Below, piece after piece: positions 28,601 through 37,406 of a DNA stretch of 64,000 nucleotides. The position numbers and the translations under genes are program-made. The notes below the pieces were generated by a model that was not told the origin of the DNA, made no database searches, and saw nothing but the letters and a program-made list of their open reading frames with translations. Origin of the DNA: Enoplosus armatus (taxonomy: Eukaryota > Chordata > Actinopteri > Centrarchiformes > Enoplosidae). Location of the stretch: NCBI RefSeq assembly GCF_043641665.1, contig NC_092195.1:20629774-20693773 (forward strand). The letters are read 5' to 3'. Each line of letters begins with the position of its first letter. Position 1 is the stretch's first letter.

Positions 28601-30179
28601 ACTTTTTGTATTGAAATGACAGTTTCACTGTGGTAATGTTATGACTTAGACTTGGTCCTGGATGTAAATCTTAATCTTCTCAGCGTTTAGTCTGGTTCTA
28701 CCTCTACATTCACACGAGGGCCCGTCACAAGAGGCTCGCACAACTCGAGTCACATGAGATTCCCATGTGACATCAAGGTGTGACTCGCCTGCAGACACGC
28801 GACACTTTAAAATTCTGTACAGTCGGCAGAACTGAGGAAAGCTTGTGGAAGTTCCATGTGCGCCATCATACATGTAAAACAGCTATAAACTGGTTTATAA
28901 GACTGAGCAAGCAAAAAAACATGAGAGTCAAAGCAGCCTTTGCTGCAGTTATCCACAAACCTCACTGCAAACTGTTTTACTATACAAAGTAGTCCAAATG
29001 AAAACTGGTGCCAATGCAATACAACAATGTTAATAACAACTGTAAATGTTGTTGATGCGTAGCTCAAACACAATCATGCACCATTGTTCACAGAGAACAC
29101 GATGACTGCTGGACTGAATGTCCTGTAACGTGAACAAAAAAAAACAAGATCAACGGCTCTTGGCAGAATTTTGGGTACTAAATATTTAGTTCCTCTCAGA
29201 AAAAGCTCCAGCTGTAGTGATAAGCAAAGCCAGACGGTGAGAAAAGACAGGTTTGTAACGGGATTAGTGAAGACAGTGTGATCCCCCCCCCCCCCCACAC
29301 ACCTACAGTGATGTTGTGTGATAAAATGATGAATAGTGTGCCACCAATCTCTCACTGAACTGCATGTTTTGCACTGCACCTTCAATCGTGACACGTCTTA
29401 TTATGTTCGACCTCGCCTGTAGGCTGCAGGCGTGTGCCGCCATTCGAACAGGAGAACCTTCATCAGCTTTGACTACGGACATTGATATGTGTGCACGTAC
29501 GCGGAAAAGAACCAACAACTTGTCTTGGAGGTTTATATTCACAAAAGGAAAAAGAACGTATTACAATGCTGAGTCAAAAAGTCCAGCGTGACTGTTCCTC
29601 GTGTGAGTCAGCACTTCCTCTGAGCCACCAGCAAGAACAGCTGAGGAAAACAAAGTGCGTTCGTCCGTATCATGCACCTGTTCAAATGATGCACGCGTGC
29701 TCGTTAGCTTCGTCTGACTCTGTGTTTGGTAAACGTGAACGTGGCTGACGACGGAGCTGGCCGCTTCACCTCTCCGCTGTTGTGGTGAGCAACGTCAGAT
29801 GGTCCCCATTAAATGTACTGTCATCTCTAAAGAATCTATCTCCACAGCCAGGGGAGATTGAATAGTGACCAAAAGTAAACATGCACATACCTTTTCGCAG
29901 GGCGTCATCATGAGAATCGATGGAAAACGCCAAAAAGACGGATGCACATTTTCCATCTGAATTCTTTGGGCAGTAAACTCACCGCAAAACTTTTGAGTCA
30001 CGATACATCTGAGTCACCAGAGTCAGTAAGTCTCAAACGTACAGTGACTCAGCGACTTAGTCTTGAGTTTGATCGTTACGGTAATAAAGCCAAGCTAATA
30101 TGACAGTTGGGTTTTAAAACCTGTTTTTATGAAAATGTTTCTGAAGTATGTGAGTGTGCAGAGACATTTGTGCATGTCG

Positions 30180-30218
<39 letters not shown>

Positions 30219-31862
30219 TGACTGCACCTTTATTTCGACATTTCTGCAAATCCAATCCAAGACCAAGCCCAAGACCGAGGATCAGGGTCACAATCGATAC
30301 AGCCAAGACTCCAATCTGTGACACACGAACAAACACACATCGTGAGACACAAACACAGATTTCCTTAGTGTGTGTGTGTGCTGACACAAATGGACCCTTA
30401 CAGGACGGGACAGGTTTGATAACCACAGACATACGAACACATGCAAAGAGACGCAAAAGGTCAAAGGTCAATCTCTATTTGTGAGTGATGTTTTCTAGAA
30501 TCTGTTGAATGGCAGCCAAAGTAGTTATAACAAGAAACTGTGACAGGCCCTTCACATTCCTGTGCTGTTGCAGCGTGTCACTACTGCAGTTTACTGCGTC
30601 TGCAAATTATGCAAATCATTTCAAAGTTGCTGCGGGGGAAATCTGTTTTAACTCAGTCTGGAGCTGATGCAGGCGATGAAAAAGAAGAGGAATTACTTTA
30701 TTAATGCCTTTTGGGAAATTACATTTTTTTCACTTTTTACTATTTTATTGCCTAACGGGGGACTAACGATCAGCCAGATTGTTGTCAAGCGTTGTCAAGA
30801 TTCAGGCTTGTGATTGGTTAGGGAGAAGCGTCAGACTGAAGATGGAAATGGAGTGAAATGAGTTGACAATTCGCTCAAGGACACCTCAGCAGGTCCACAG
30901 GGAGGTGAACTGGCAGCCACACTCCACATGGTCCGTGCTGGATTTGACCCGGCCATTTTATAATGACCCCAAACATTTTGTCAGACTCTGGAAATCTGAT
31001 TTCAAGTTAAATATTTCATTTGCTGGAATTATTGATGCTTTTGGAAGCACAGCTTGGAGCAATTACAATTTGAGTTTCCAGGATTTTGGATGGTTTTGCT
31101 TCAGGACCTTCGATAAGCAACATATGTGCTAAAAAATCTTTATTTATTATTTCCAACATGGAAACACGTCTGTGTGTTTATTATCAAGTTGTTTCTCATA
31201 TAAATATGTCAAAAGGCAACAAATTCATTGGTCTCTAGAGCAATAATCAGTTTATAACAATACGTTTGAACTCGACTGTAATCACATTTTTTTTTTCAGA
31301 AAATGTAACTCTGAAGACAAGCAGGCTTAACTGTCATAAGATGTGCAGATGTGCAAACTGTGAGATTAGGTTTAGGCCATGTGACAACACACATTTGTCA
31401 GCTGTTTATGTTCATAGGTAGCGATCTCATCAATATCTCTGGATTTATTAGGTCATTGTGGACAATCCTGTATTAAAGAGCAAACTACTTTATCAAATGA
31501 CATAATGAAGATAAACAAACACAACAAATGATTCTAGTCACTGTGTGAATCCAAAGAGTGCTCTACTGGGTTTGTTGTTCGTCCCATTGGTGCCCATGAT
31601 ACCACTTTTTGCATTATATATAATGTAAAAACATGTGTGGAGCAGGAACTCCTGAAAAAGAGAGCAGTGTTCTCAGCAAAGCTTCAATAGATGAGTAAAG
31701 GTTAAATAACTCAATAAACTTGTGTTCAGTGTGTAAAAGAAATGTGCGTAAAAGGCCGCTGTGCGTCGTGGTTTTCCCCGTTACTGCCAATCTAGAATCA
31801 AAGCCGATACTCACAATAATCTTCTTTTTCTGCGACTCCTTCACAAAACCCATGGCTACCAT
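6729..31862 (-). CDS. enpp3: Ectonucleotide pyrophosphatase/phosphodiesterase 3-like, complete gene, 25 coding exons
   Basis: This gene encodes a type II membrane ectoenzyme expected to hydrolyse extracellular nucleotides (for example ATP to AMP plus pyrophosphate). Twenty-five exons with GT-AG borders join in frame to 870 codons plus stop; human ENPP3 has 875 residues. Order: short cytoplasmic tail (1-16), membrane anchor with an LGLGLGLGL run (about 17-38), two 8-cysteine somatomedin-B domains (about 50-87 and 95-133), phosphodiesterase domain (about 155-520) and nuclease-like domain (about 600-850). Visible active-site residues: Asp167, nucleophile Thr205, Asp325, His329, Asp372, His373 and His481. 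I prefer enpp3 over enpp1 because of the very short tail, the LGLGLGLG anchor and the [11 protein letters not shown] segment. Some stretches ([29 protein letters not shown]) look more like ENPP1, so a fish-specific ENPP1/3 paralogue is possible. Exons are listed separately below. Confidence 0.88.
7835..7991 (-). CDS. enpp3: enpp3 exon 24
   Basis: It encodes [20 protein letters not shown] and ends [13 protein letters not shown]. Donor gtaaaa. Confidence 0.95.
8705..8837 (-). CDS. enpp3: enpp3 exon 23 (EF-hand-like calcium loop)
   Basis: It encodes [20 protein letters not shown] and then [29 protein letters not shown] is the calcium-binding loop of the nuclease-like domain. 133 nt, as in enpp2. 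Confidence 0.95.
8917..8994 (-). CDS. enpp3: enpp3 exon 22
   Basis: It encodes [20 protein letters not shown] then YPEFK. 78 nt, as in enpp2. Donor gtaagt. Confidence 0.94.
9929..10140 (+). mobile_element. Degenerate tRNA-derived SINE-like repeat
   Basis: The start resembles a tRNA head: a GCGGTTAGTA A-box-like stretch, CACCTCACAGCAAGAGGGTCC, then a decayed B box GGTTTCAAACT. The tail has the common fish pattern CGCCCAATGAGAGCTGGGATA and AAGCAGATGTAGAGGATGG. It lies in enpp3 intron 21-22. Family known from memory only. Confidence 0.6.
10629..10764 (-). CDS. enpp3: enpp3 exon 21
   Basis: It encodes [20 protein letters not shown] and ends [10 protein letters not shown]. This stretch favours ENPP3 over ENPP1. 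Donor gtaagc at 10,621-10,628; the open frame continues past it but joins exon 22 only if spliced here. Confidence 0.9.
11273..11427 (-). CDS. enpp3: enpp3 exon 20 (nuclease-like domain start)
   Basis: It encodes [20 protein letters not shown] and then [18 protein letters not shown]. Donor gtaagt. Confidence 0.93.
11699..11744 (-). CDS. enpp3: enpp3 exon 19 (46-nt linker exon)
   Basis: A short exon encoding [15 protein letters not shown], resembling the VNQMLNLTQEE part of ENPP3. It was placed by similarity and because its phases (0 in, 1 out) exactly bridge exons 18 and 20. Acceptor cttcag, donor gtgatt (weak). Confidence 0.75.
11745..14949. other. enpp3 intron 18 (about 3.2 kb)
   Basis: No additional exon needed: exons 18 and 19 join in phase. 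It contains a short (CTG)n run near 13,015-13,034 and otherwise unremarkable sequence. Confidence 0.6.
14950..15122 (-). CDS. enpp3: enpp3 exon 18
   Basis: It encodes [20 protein letters not shown] and ends SLGCSCPAL. This is the end of the catalytic domain and the start of the linker to the nuclease-like domain. 173 nt, as in enpp2. Donor gtgggt. Confidence 0.93.
15492..15579 (-). CDS. enpp3: enpp3 exon 17
   Basis: It encodes [20 protein letters not shown] and then NIELYNLMC. 88 nt, phase 0 to 1, as in enpp2. Confidence 0.94.
15812..15881 (-). CDS. enpp3: enpp3 exon 16 (zinc ligand His481)
   Basis: It encodes [20 protein letters not shown] then SMH; the His in GAHGYDN is the last zinc ligand. 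Donor gtgagc. Confidence 0.92.
16196..16323 (-). CDS. enpp3: enpp3 exon 15
   Basis: It encodes [20 protein letters not shown], then [19 protein letters not shown]. The usual QHFKPYL reads QKIKPYL here. 128 nt, as in enpp2. Confidence 0.93.
16559..16590 (-). CDS. enpp3: enpp3 exon 14 (32-nt microexon)
   Basis: It encodes [10 protein letters not shown]. Both size (32 nt) and phase match enpp2 exon 14 ([10 protein letters not shown]). Acceptor catcag, donor gtaagt. Confidence 0.88.
18127..18249 (-). CDS. enpp3: enpp3 exon 13
   Basis: It encodes [20 protein letters not shown], then [16 protein letters not shown]. It follows the ADHG motif directly. 123 nt, three fewer than in enpp2. Donor gtgagt. 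Confidence 0.92.
18611..18719 (-). CDS. enpp3: enpp3 exon 12 (metal ligands Asp372 and His373)
   Basis: It encodes [20 protein letters not shown] and ends [10 protein letters not shown] (last Gly split). 109 nt, as in enpp2. The preceding intron is about 3.5 kb. Confidence 0.94.
18720..22267. other. enpp3 intron 11 (about 3.5 kb)
   Basis: No exon needed between exons 11 and 12. It contains one copy of a repeat shared with enpp2 intron 3 (listed separately). Confidence 0.6.
20242..20505 (+). repeat. Dispersed repeat, copy 1 (also at 61,546)
   Basis: It starts CCTGCTGCCACAAATACTCA and carries the landmarks GAGCACCAAATGTG, GATCCGCC, CTGAAAATAGT, GGAACCAATGGG and GTTGACAATAAGAA in the same order as the copy at 61,546-61,840. 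Both copies are in the same orientation. A fish interspersed element of unknown class. Confidence 0.8.
22268..22340 (-). CDS. enpp3: enpp3 exon 11 (metal ligands Asp325 and His329)
   Basis: It encodes [19 protein letters not shown], where the Asp and His are zinc ligands. 73 nt; donor gtgagt. Confidence 0.93.
22503..22568 (-). CDS. enpp3: enpp3 exon 10
   Basis: It encodes [20 protein letters not shown] and then ER. 66 nt, phase 2 to 2, the same as enpp2 exon 10. Donor gttggt (non-consensus but GT). Confidence 0.92.
24477..24586 (-). CDS. enpp3: enpp3 exon 9 (includes the 18-residue insertion loop)
   Basis: It begins [19 protein letters not shown] and continues [18 protein letters not shown]. 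The second stretch is the insertion loop present in ENPP1 and ENPP3 and absent from autotaxin. 110 nt against 56 nt in enpp2 exon 9, a difference of exactly 18 codons. Confidence 0.95.
25222..25341 (-). CDS. enpp3: enpp3 exon 8
   Basis: A 40-codon exon beginning [20 protein letters not shown] and ending WYLGEP. Strong ENPP signature; 120 nt, phases 0 to 0, as in enpp2. Confidence 0.95.
25624..25680. repeat. (TATC)n microsatellite
   Basis: About 14 uninterrupted tetranucleotide units, in enpp3 intron 7. Confidence 0.97.
25686..25867. repeat. Fish interspersed repeat (AAGTAAAAGTAC family), copy A
   Basis: It opens TCACTTAAGTAAAAGTACAA and ends GTACTTGTAAATGTCC then TACTTTCCACCCC. The same opening occurs at 48,625, and a related stretch occurs near 44,190-44,290. 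It resembles a widespread fish repeat. Confidence 0.6.
25915..25994 (-). CDS. enpp3: enpp3 exon 7 (catalytic threonine)
   Basis: It encodes [18 protein letters not shown] followed by PNHYTIVT. The nucleophile Thr205 codon is at 25,942-25,944. [11 protein letters not shown] departs from the usual YMRPVYPTKTF, but the KTFPN core is intact. Donor gtaaag. Confidence 0.92.
26864..26961 (-). CDS. enpp3: enpp3 exon 6 (first metal-binding Asp)
   Basis: It encodes [17 protein letters not shown], where Asp167 is the expected zinc ligand. In the sense strand the acceptor is an unbroken C22 tract followed by ATAG, an unusual polypyrimidine tract. Donor gttagt. 98 nt, as in enpp2. Confidence 0.9.
26966..26987. 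repeat. G22 homopolymer (C22 in enpp3 sense strand)
   Basis: Twenty-two consecutive G on the plus strand. It forms the polypyrimidine tract of the enpp3 exon 6 acceptor, only four bases from the exon. Length may be an assembly estimate. Confidence 0.95.
27115..27175 (-). CDS. enpp3: enpp3 exon 5 (linker to catalytic domain)
   Basis: It encodes [20 protein letters not shown], the conserved linker between SMB2 and the phosphodiesterase domain. 61 nt, the same length as enpp2 exon 5. Donor gtaagc. Confidence 0.9.
27520..27645 (-). CDS. enpp3: enpp3 exon 4 (somatomedin-B domain 2)
   Basis: It encodes the second SMB domain: [29 protein letters not shown]. 126 nt, the same length as enpp2 exon 4. 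Acceptor cctcag, donor gtggga. There is no RGD here; the equivalent position reads AGD. Confidence 0.93.
28083..28223 (-). CDS. enpp3: enpp3 exon 3 (somatomedin-B domain 1)
   Basis: It encodes the first SMB domain with eight cysteines: SCRNRC, CRCDDAC, SCCLDY, DIC. Phases 1 to 1; acceptor cttccag, donor gtgaga. Confidence 0.92.
28345..28640. repeat. Degenerate short tandem repeat (ACTTTATTCTC-like units)
   Basis: Repeated variants of TACTTTATTCT, CTCATGAAATAATGACTT and CTCATGATGATACTTCATTC at about 20-40 bp spacing suggest an old minisatellite. In enpp3 intron 2. Confidence 0.5.
29283..29296. repeat. C14 homopolymer
   Basis: Fourteen consecutive C in enpp3 intron 2. Confidence 0.95.
30181..30217. 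repeat. (TG)n microsatellite
   Basis: About 18 TG units; in the enpp3 sense strand (CA)n, starting about ten bases inside intron 2. Confidence 0.97.
30228..30315 (-). CDS. enpp3: enpp3 exon 2 (membrane anchor)
   Basis: It encodes [20 protein letters not shown] and then DLQKCRNK, a single hydrophobic span followed by the stalk. The alternating Leu-Gly run is typical of the ENPP3 anchor. Acceptor cacag, donor gtgcag, phases 0 to 1. A (CA)n tract follows the donor by about ten bases in the sense direction. Confidence 0.85.
31815..31862 (-). CDS. enpp3: enpp3 coding exon 1 (cytoplasmic tail)
   Basis: It encodes [16 protein letters not shown] and ends in a gtgagt donor, phase 0. Two in-frame ATGs exist (31,862 and 31,853). 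The second (GCCATGG) has the better Kozak context and would give a 13-residue tail. The basic QKKK stretch just before the membrane anchor fits a type II topology. Confidence 0.75.
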
Positions 31863-34800
31863 GAACGTGGCAGTCACACACTCTCACAGCACACAGACAG
31901 AAAGGCAGACAACAGACAGACAGAAGAAAACTTCACTTTACTTGTGGAAAAAGGGAGATATCACAGCGGTGACCTCTGGACTAGGTGCGAGCAGTAGATA
32001 AGTAACTCATTGCCAGAACGTGGAGATAAACTCACGTTTCTGTGTTTTCAGTCCGTCAAACCGACAGATGACGATGCTTTTGACGCCTTTTGATTCCAGA
32101 AACTCACCTGACACGCACAAGGTGAAAAGGCAGCGAGCGTGGGTAATAATTAGCTAAGACCTGGAATACGCTACACAGACGGCCGCCATATAGAGATTCA
32201 CACTGCCAGCGTAGGACAGTCCAATCGCCGTCAAGATCAATAATAGCTGATAACATGGAAACATTTATTGGTTTATTAGACAGGTATTAAGATTAACTAC
32301 AGCAACTGTAGTCACTAATGGACTACTAATGATGCTGAGATGATGAGATATCAAAGCGGATGGGCAAGTTATTTAAGTGTCATCAGAAACCTTGGGCTTG
32401 GACGTATGACAAACAGCCTGTGTATTGAATTGTGAAAAATCAGGACCTTTGACCTTCTGACTGCAATAAAGTGGAGCAGTATGGAGTACAGCCAGTGTAT
32501 ATCGCTGTTGTTGTCTTCCCGTCACACTTACACCTTCACCCCCAGTGAAATATGGATTTGGCAGAATGTATCCCGATTTCTAAAAATGTCCACTTGTACA
32601 ACACTTCAGTTCTTACGGAGTCTGGAAGGTGTCAAGGTTTTTTAAAAAAACAAAAAACAAAAATAAAAACTACTATACAATCCCTGGCTTATCCACATGA
32701 ATGCTGACTTTGAGTGTTACAGCTAAAGTCATTGACTCACTTGGTTTTAATGTCCATGTAACTAAAGCAGTGGACATTGTTTCCTGGACTTTAAACTCTT
32801 AAAAACTGAAGTGAATGAAAATGTTCTCCACTGATGGATCAGCTTGTCACTCAGGTAAATCTAACAGTTAACAAGCCGCTAGGCTACTGGTTCTCCAGGT
32901 GTGGAGGACAGTTGGATATGTAGCTAGTGGAGCATTAGCTTAGTTATCACACCCAATATTGAAAAAAGGCAGAAAACTTAAATAACTTTATCGCCCACAG
33001 AAGCCGTGTGATAAACTCTCCTCCAAACATCACAGATAATAACAGCTGTTGGAGAGAAAGCAAAGATAAGCTACCTGACAAGGGTTGTTGTAGTTCATTC
33101 GGTGCTCTAGCAGTCAAAGGTCAAATAAATACTCCCTCTTTTCTCCTTTATCCTGCCTTTTTGTGCTTTCTCTCTCTCTCCTCTGTTTCCTCTTTGTTGT
33201 TTACATTATTTTGCTTTTCCAAGTTGACTCTGAATGAGGTCTGGCTCTAATTTAGTACAGTTCCAGCAGCAGCAGCTTCTCACTGCATCATAAGACGGTC
33301 GGATTCAGAGGATTCCAACAACAAATTAAGAACTTTGAAGTGACATAATGAGGTAAATCCGCTCTTTCATCACTTGCAAAAATAATTGGGGCTGTTATTG
33401 CGTCTATGCGGTCGTCATCATGACGCTGTGTGCTGAGTCCACAAACAGAGACTTTTGTTTTATGTCGTTTGGTGGTTAGAAATCATCTGCTCTGCATTTC
33501 ATACTTCTTAATTTATGTGTTCCCCAGGTTTCTTAAATGAAACGGGAGTTTAAAGCTGCACCGATCAATAGTTTTAGCATCTTTCATGTTTATTTATTTA
33601 ATGTTTTTTTGGAGATTGTCTTTGCATAAGTAGTTTGGCATTACAACTCATATAATTCAGTAGTTAGGTTAACAAAGCAGTATATCAATCTGTCTGTCAC
33701 ATCCTCCTCAGTAAGGTGTTTTCTGACTTTTAACTTCATGTTAAACTAATTTCTCTTCACTTCTGTAACACTTCAGACACAACTTTGACAGTAACATAAT
33801 AATGTTTTGTCTCTTTTCCCCTAACGCTGATCCATTATACTCTCTAGTGGCATATTTGTAAATGAAACTTGCCCACAGATAGAGCAGAACAGGTAACCTT
33901 ACGTCGCAATAAAGTGGTGTTGATTGTACTGATGAACACCTGTGAGAGCAAACGAAAAAGTACAAATGTGAAAATGTTCTTAAATGAGGCCCAATGTCTC
34001 AACAGAGCCTGGTAATAATAATTAGCATTAGTGAACACTGATGTTGGGTGATTCATCTCAAAGGGGTTTGAAGTGGATGAGGTCAAGTTCTTCCACATCA
34101 AGCTGGGGAGGCCATTTCTTCACAGAGGGGGCGTCGTCATGTCGAAACAGTAAACGAACAAACACAAAGTGTTTTCACAAAGTTGGAAGGACCGTATTGT
34201 ATAAAAAAAAGAATGCCAAACCCAAATTCTTCCGTCTAATAAAGGATGATTCATGCGCTGTTATAGAGATCCAAAGAAATGTGATGTGTTTTGGCAGCCA
34301 TGTCAGATGAGGCGGTTCAGGGTGGCTCCACATTTATTTTTTACAAGCTCAAATTTTTCATTAACTCACCAGTTTGATTGATGGGGAGAGTGACCTTAAA
34401 GTGATCTTAAAGTGACATTATAATAATAACCATGTAGAAGGTTCTCACGGCCATCACACAGGCTGCACATGAAAAGTTAGATTTTAATCATAAATATCAT
34501 ACAGAATGAAAGACAGACCGATTACGTCCCCAAAACCATGAGGTTTGGGGAAAATGTAGGCAGAATTTAAATGATCTTGTTTCTATGTTGAACATATTTG
34601 CATTGTGCAAATAGAAAACTGAATGTAGAGTATTGTTTGGATGATTTGATCGTGTAAAGTTGTGTTTTATCATGAATATCCAGTGTCCATAGGAATACGT
34701 TTTGTCTGATTGTACTGGTGCCAAAGCAAGCTTGTTCATTCTGTTTAATGCAACACATGCAGTACTTGTGTACTGGTTTAGCCATTAGTGTAAGTGATAG

Positions 34801-37235
34801 TGACATGCTCGACTGATTGTGGATGACAGAAACAAGTCTGATTCCAATAAAGCACCCAGGGTCTAAATAACAGTCTTATTAAATATAAAGCTAACATAAA
34901 AACCCAATTACAACTCTGATACTATCATGTAGCTGAGGTTATCTACACACAAAGCTAAGTCACCCATTTGTAACGTTTAAACATTCATTTTACCAGAAAC
35001 CACATCACTGGGCCGCAAATGTGTCACAGTAACGATGTCGGTTGTTGTTGTTGGGGTAGTGCTGCATCTATATACAAGTCATTCACACGCAAACATGAGC
35101 AATAGACTATTTCATTTCAACACAGAGTCGAGGTTGAGCAACTGCAGCGGCTGTGCTTTGGTCGCGGAAGCAGTAATTAAAACTAAATGAAGAAGAAGTC
35201 AATTCCAGTCATTCCATTTTCCAATTCTTTACAGCTTTTATTTGAAAGACTACAGGAATATACATGGCTTCATCTAAAGTTTGGCAAGTTCTTAAATCAT
35301 TTTGTTGACTGTTCTACTGATTACCTTGATAACTAGCTATGTTAACTGGTCAGTGTAACATTACTAAAGTAAATATCAAACATGAAAACATACAGGTTCT
35401 GACTGCTTTTATCTGTGTAGAGTTAAACGTGTGAAATAAGCAGATGAGGCGACTGTGGTAACAAACTGACAACGAGACCACTGTTGTTGGGCTACCGATT
35501 CTGAATTAAAGGAAAAATCTTGTAGTAGCTTCTTATAGTCATAGTTCTTATAAGTTTCAGCTACACAAACAAACACTTAAGCGTTAATTAATATCAATAT
35601 GAATGTCCATTATAATCCTTCATCGTTTACTTATGTCTGACCTACCAGACCTGCCTCCCGGACTGATAAACCTCTGTGTTGTGGTGTGGCTGCATTTCCT
35701 CAACAATGTAAGACGTTATCATACCAAAAGTATGACAATCAGACCCTGGGGCGGGGGGGGGTTATGAAAAAAGGAATTTTCCTTTAAGGCAGCATCAGTC
35801 TTGTCAACTCCTTGAGAAAAAGCATCAGTGGTCTATTTCTATCTTCTTACAGTAAACGGGGGCAGATCTTTTATACTGGATTAATACTCTGGTGACACTA
35901 GGTGCTGTTATTTTTATGATGCTGCGTAATAAATATGACAAATTGTATAAAAATATACACCTAGATGATCAGCTGAAACAGAGGGAGGGAGGGGAAGAGA
36001 GATGAGATGGAGGAGGATGAGGAAACAGAGAGAAAACTGTTGGTGTTTGTGTTTCATGTGTGCACCGGGGTTAGAAATGAACCTACAAAGGGCATTAGTC
36101 ATATATTTCTATAGAAACCATTCTTAGTAGTCATGAAAATTCGTCTTTTCACGTGTTTAATGGAATTTTTGAAAGCATCTGAATACTTTCTGACCCTGGT
36201 GTACACATGACGTGTCCTGCGTCTTTACATGAGTAACTGCTACATGTTTGTATGTATATTGCATGTTGTTTTAAAGGTCTACTTTAACATTTTGGGAAAC
36301 AAACCAGATTTAATGTGTTAGTTAGTGAGCTTTAAAGGTGCTGGTAGGTGGATTTTGTTACCTTTGGACAGACCCAAGCTAGCCTGTTTCCACCTTTTTC
36401 CAGTTTTTATGCTAAGCTAACCAGCTGCTGACATACCAGTGGTATCAATCTTCTCATCTAACTCTAACAGTATTTCCCAAAATGTCAAACTATTCCTTTA
36501 GAGAACCATATCAGCAATTTGGCATGTTTTAGACCATTAACTTAACAAATACTTTACATTTCTGCGGACTGTTTTGCAAACCATGCTGTAGACTTTCAGA
36601 CTTCCAGACTTTTCAGGCACTTATTCCCATACAGCATGAAAATGTAATCAAAGTTAGTTTGAGTGCAGTTTGCTATGACAACTCCTCACAAAGATATTAT
36701 AACTCTGACAAAAAATAACAGAGACTGTGATCAGTTGATACAAGTCATGCAAGTGTCAAGAGTCTACTAATTGATTTTTATGAGTAAGAAAAGACAAAAA
36801 TGCAAACATGTTTAAATTCTACAGCATGCAATGTATGGTCAGTAGGAATACAAAGTATACATTGATTATAGTTAAGGAGCTAAAACAACGATGGTCCTTT
36901 ATGTAAGCATGAGGATGTACTGCATAAACTGTATTTATGAAATGTGTAGTGGCAGCTGTCGAGAAAAATCCCCCACCCTGCATCATTCCTGTGCTAGATT
37001 ATTCTTTCTCAGATTTGTATTGAATATTCCTCCTGTAATCTTCCAAACTACTACTTGCCAAAACATTTTTATCTTTTCAATTTTCCAAAATGTGTTCCCT
37101 TTTCCAAGCACTTCTCGGGCAGTTCCTCAGGAGTGGAACAGCGATGCGCCGGCTGTCCAGCGAGCATGCAATGAAAATGCAGAACTTCTACAAAAGGGCT
37201 ACATCCTATATATGTGTGTCTGTCTCTCTGTGCGT
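31863..37235. other. Intergenic spacer between enpp2 and enpp3
   Basis: About 5.4 kb with no recognised gene. The enpp2 3' UTR occupies part of the right end, and the enpp3 promoter and any 5' UTR exon should be in the left part. I could not support a specific promoter element. Confidence 0.6.
36272..36500. mobile_element. MITE-like element with about 28-bp terminal inverted repeats
   Basis: It begins TAAAGGTCTACTTTAACATT (then TTGGGAAA) and ends with the near-complement TTTCCCAAAATGTCAAACTA (then TTCCTTTA). The interior has TATGCTAAGCTAACCAGCTG and GGTATCAATCTTCTCATCTA, recognised as a common fish repeat. A related fragment lies near 44,450-44,550. Confidence 0.75.
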
Positions 37236-37406
37236 CTAGTCGTCACTCTCAAAGGTGTGCATGTAGGTTTTGAGGCTCAGGGTGCTGGTGTAGGTGAGGT
37301 TGGTAGACCGGTAGAGGTCCAGGCCCGTCAGGATCTCCACGTCTCTGACTCGGGCTGTATGGAGCTTCAGCAGGTCTTCGACCCATTGCGATTCATCCTC
37401 AGCATT
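37236..37406 (-). CDS. enpp2: enpp2 exon 25 (C terminus and stop)
   Basis: It encodes [20 protein letters not shown] then [15 protein letters not shown], ending [12 protein letters not shown] and TAG at 37,236-37,238. It matches the autotaxin C terminus (mammalian end LKTYLHTYESEI) and joins exon 24 in phase 0 across 12 kb. I saw no AATAAA or ATTAAA in the first 450 nt after the stop. Confidence 0.93.
   Translation of the reverse strand, partial: NAEDESQWVEDLLKLHTARVRDVEILTGLDLYRSTNLTYTSTLSLKTYMHTFESDD

Noticed and set aside
30107..30484. Plus-strand open frame with Cys-Val runs
   Set aside because: The CV run is translation of the (TG)n microsatellite, and the rest is antisense to enpp3 exon 2.
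32180..32200. TATA-like CTATATGG as an enpp3 promoter
   Set aside because: One AT-rich hexamer about 330 bases upstream of the ATG is not enough, and a 5' UTR exon may lie elsewhere.
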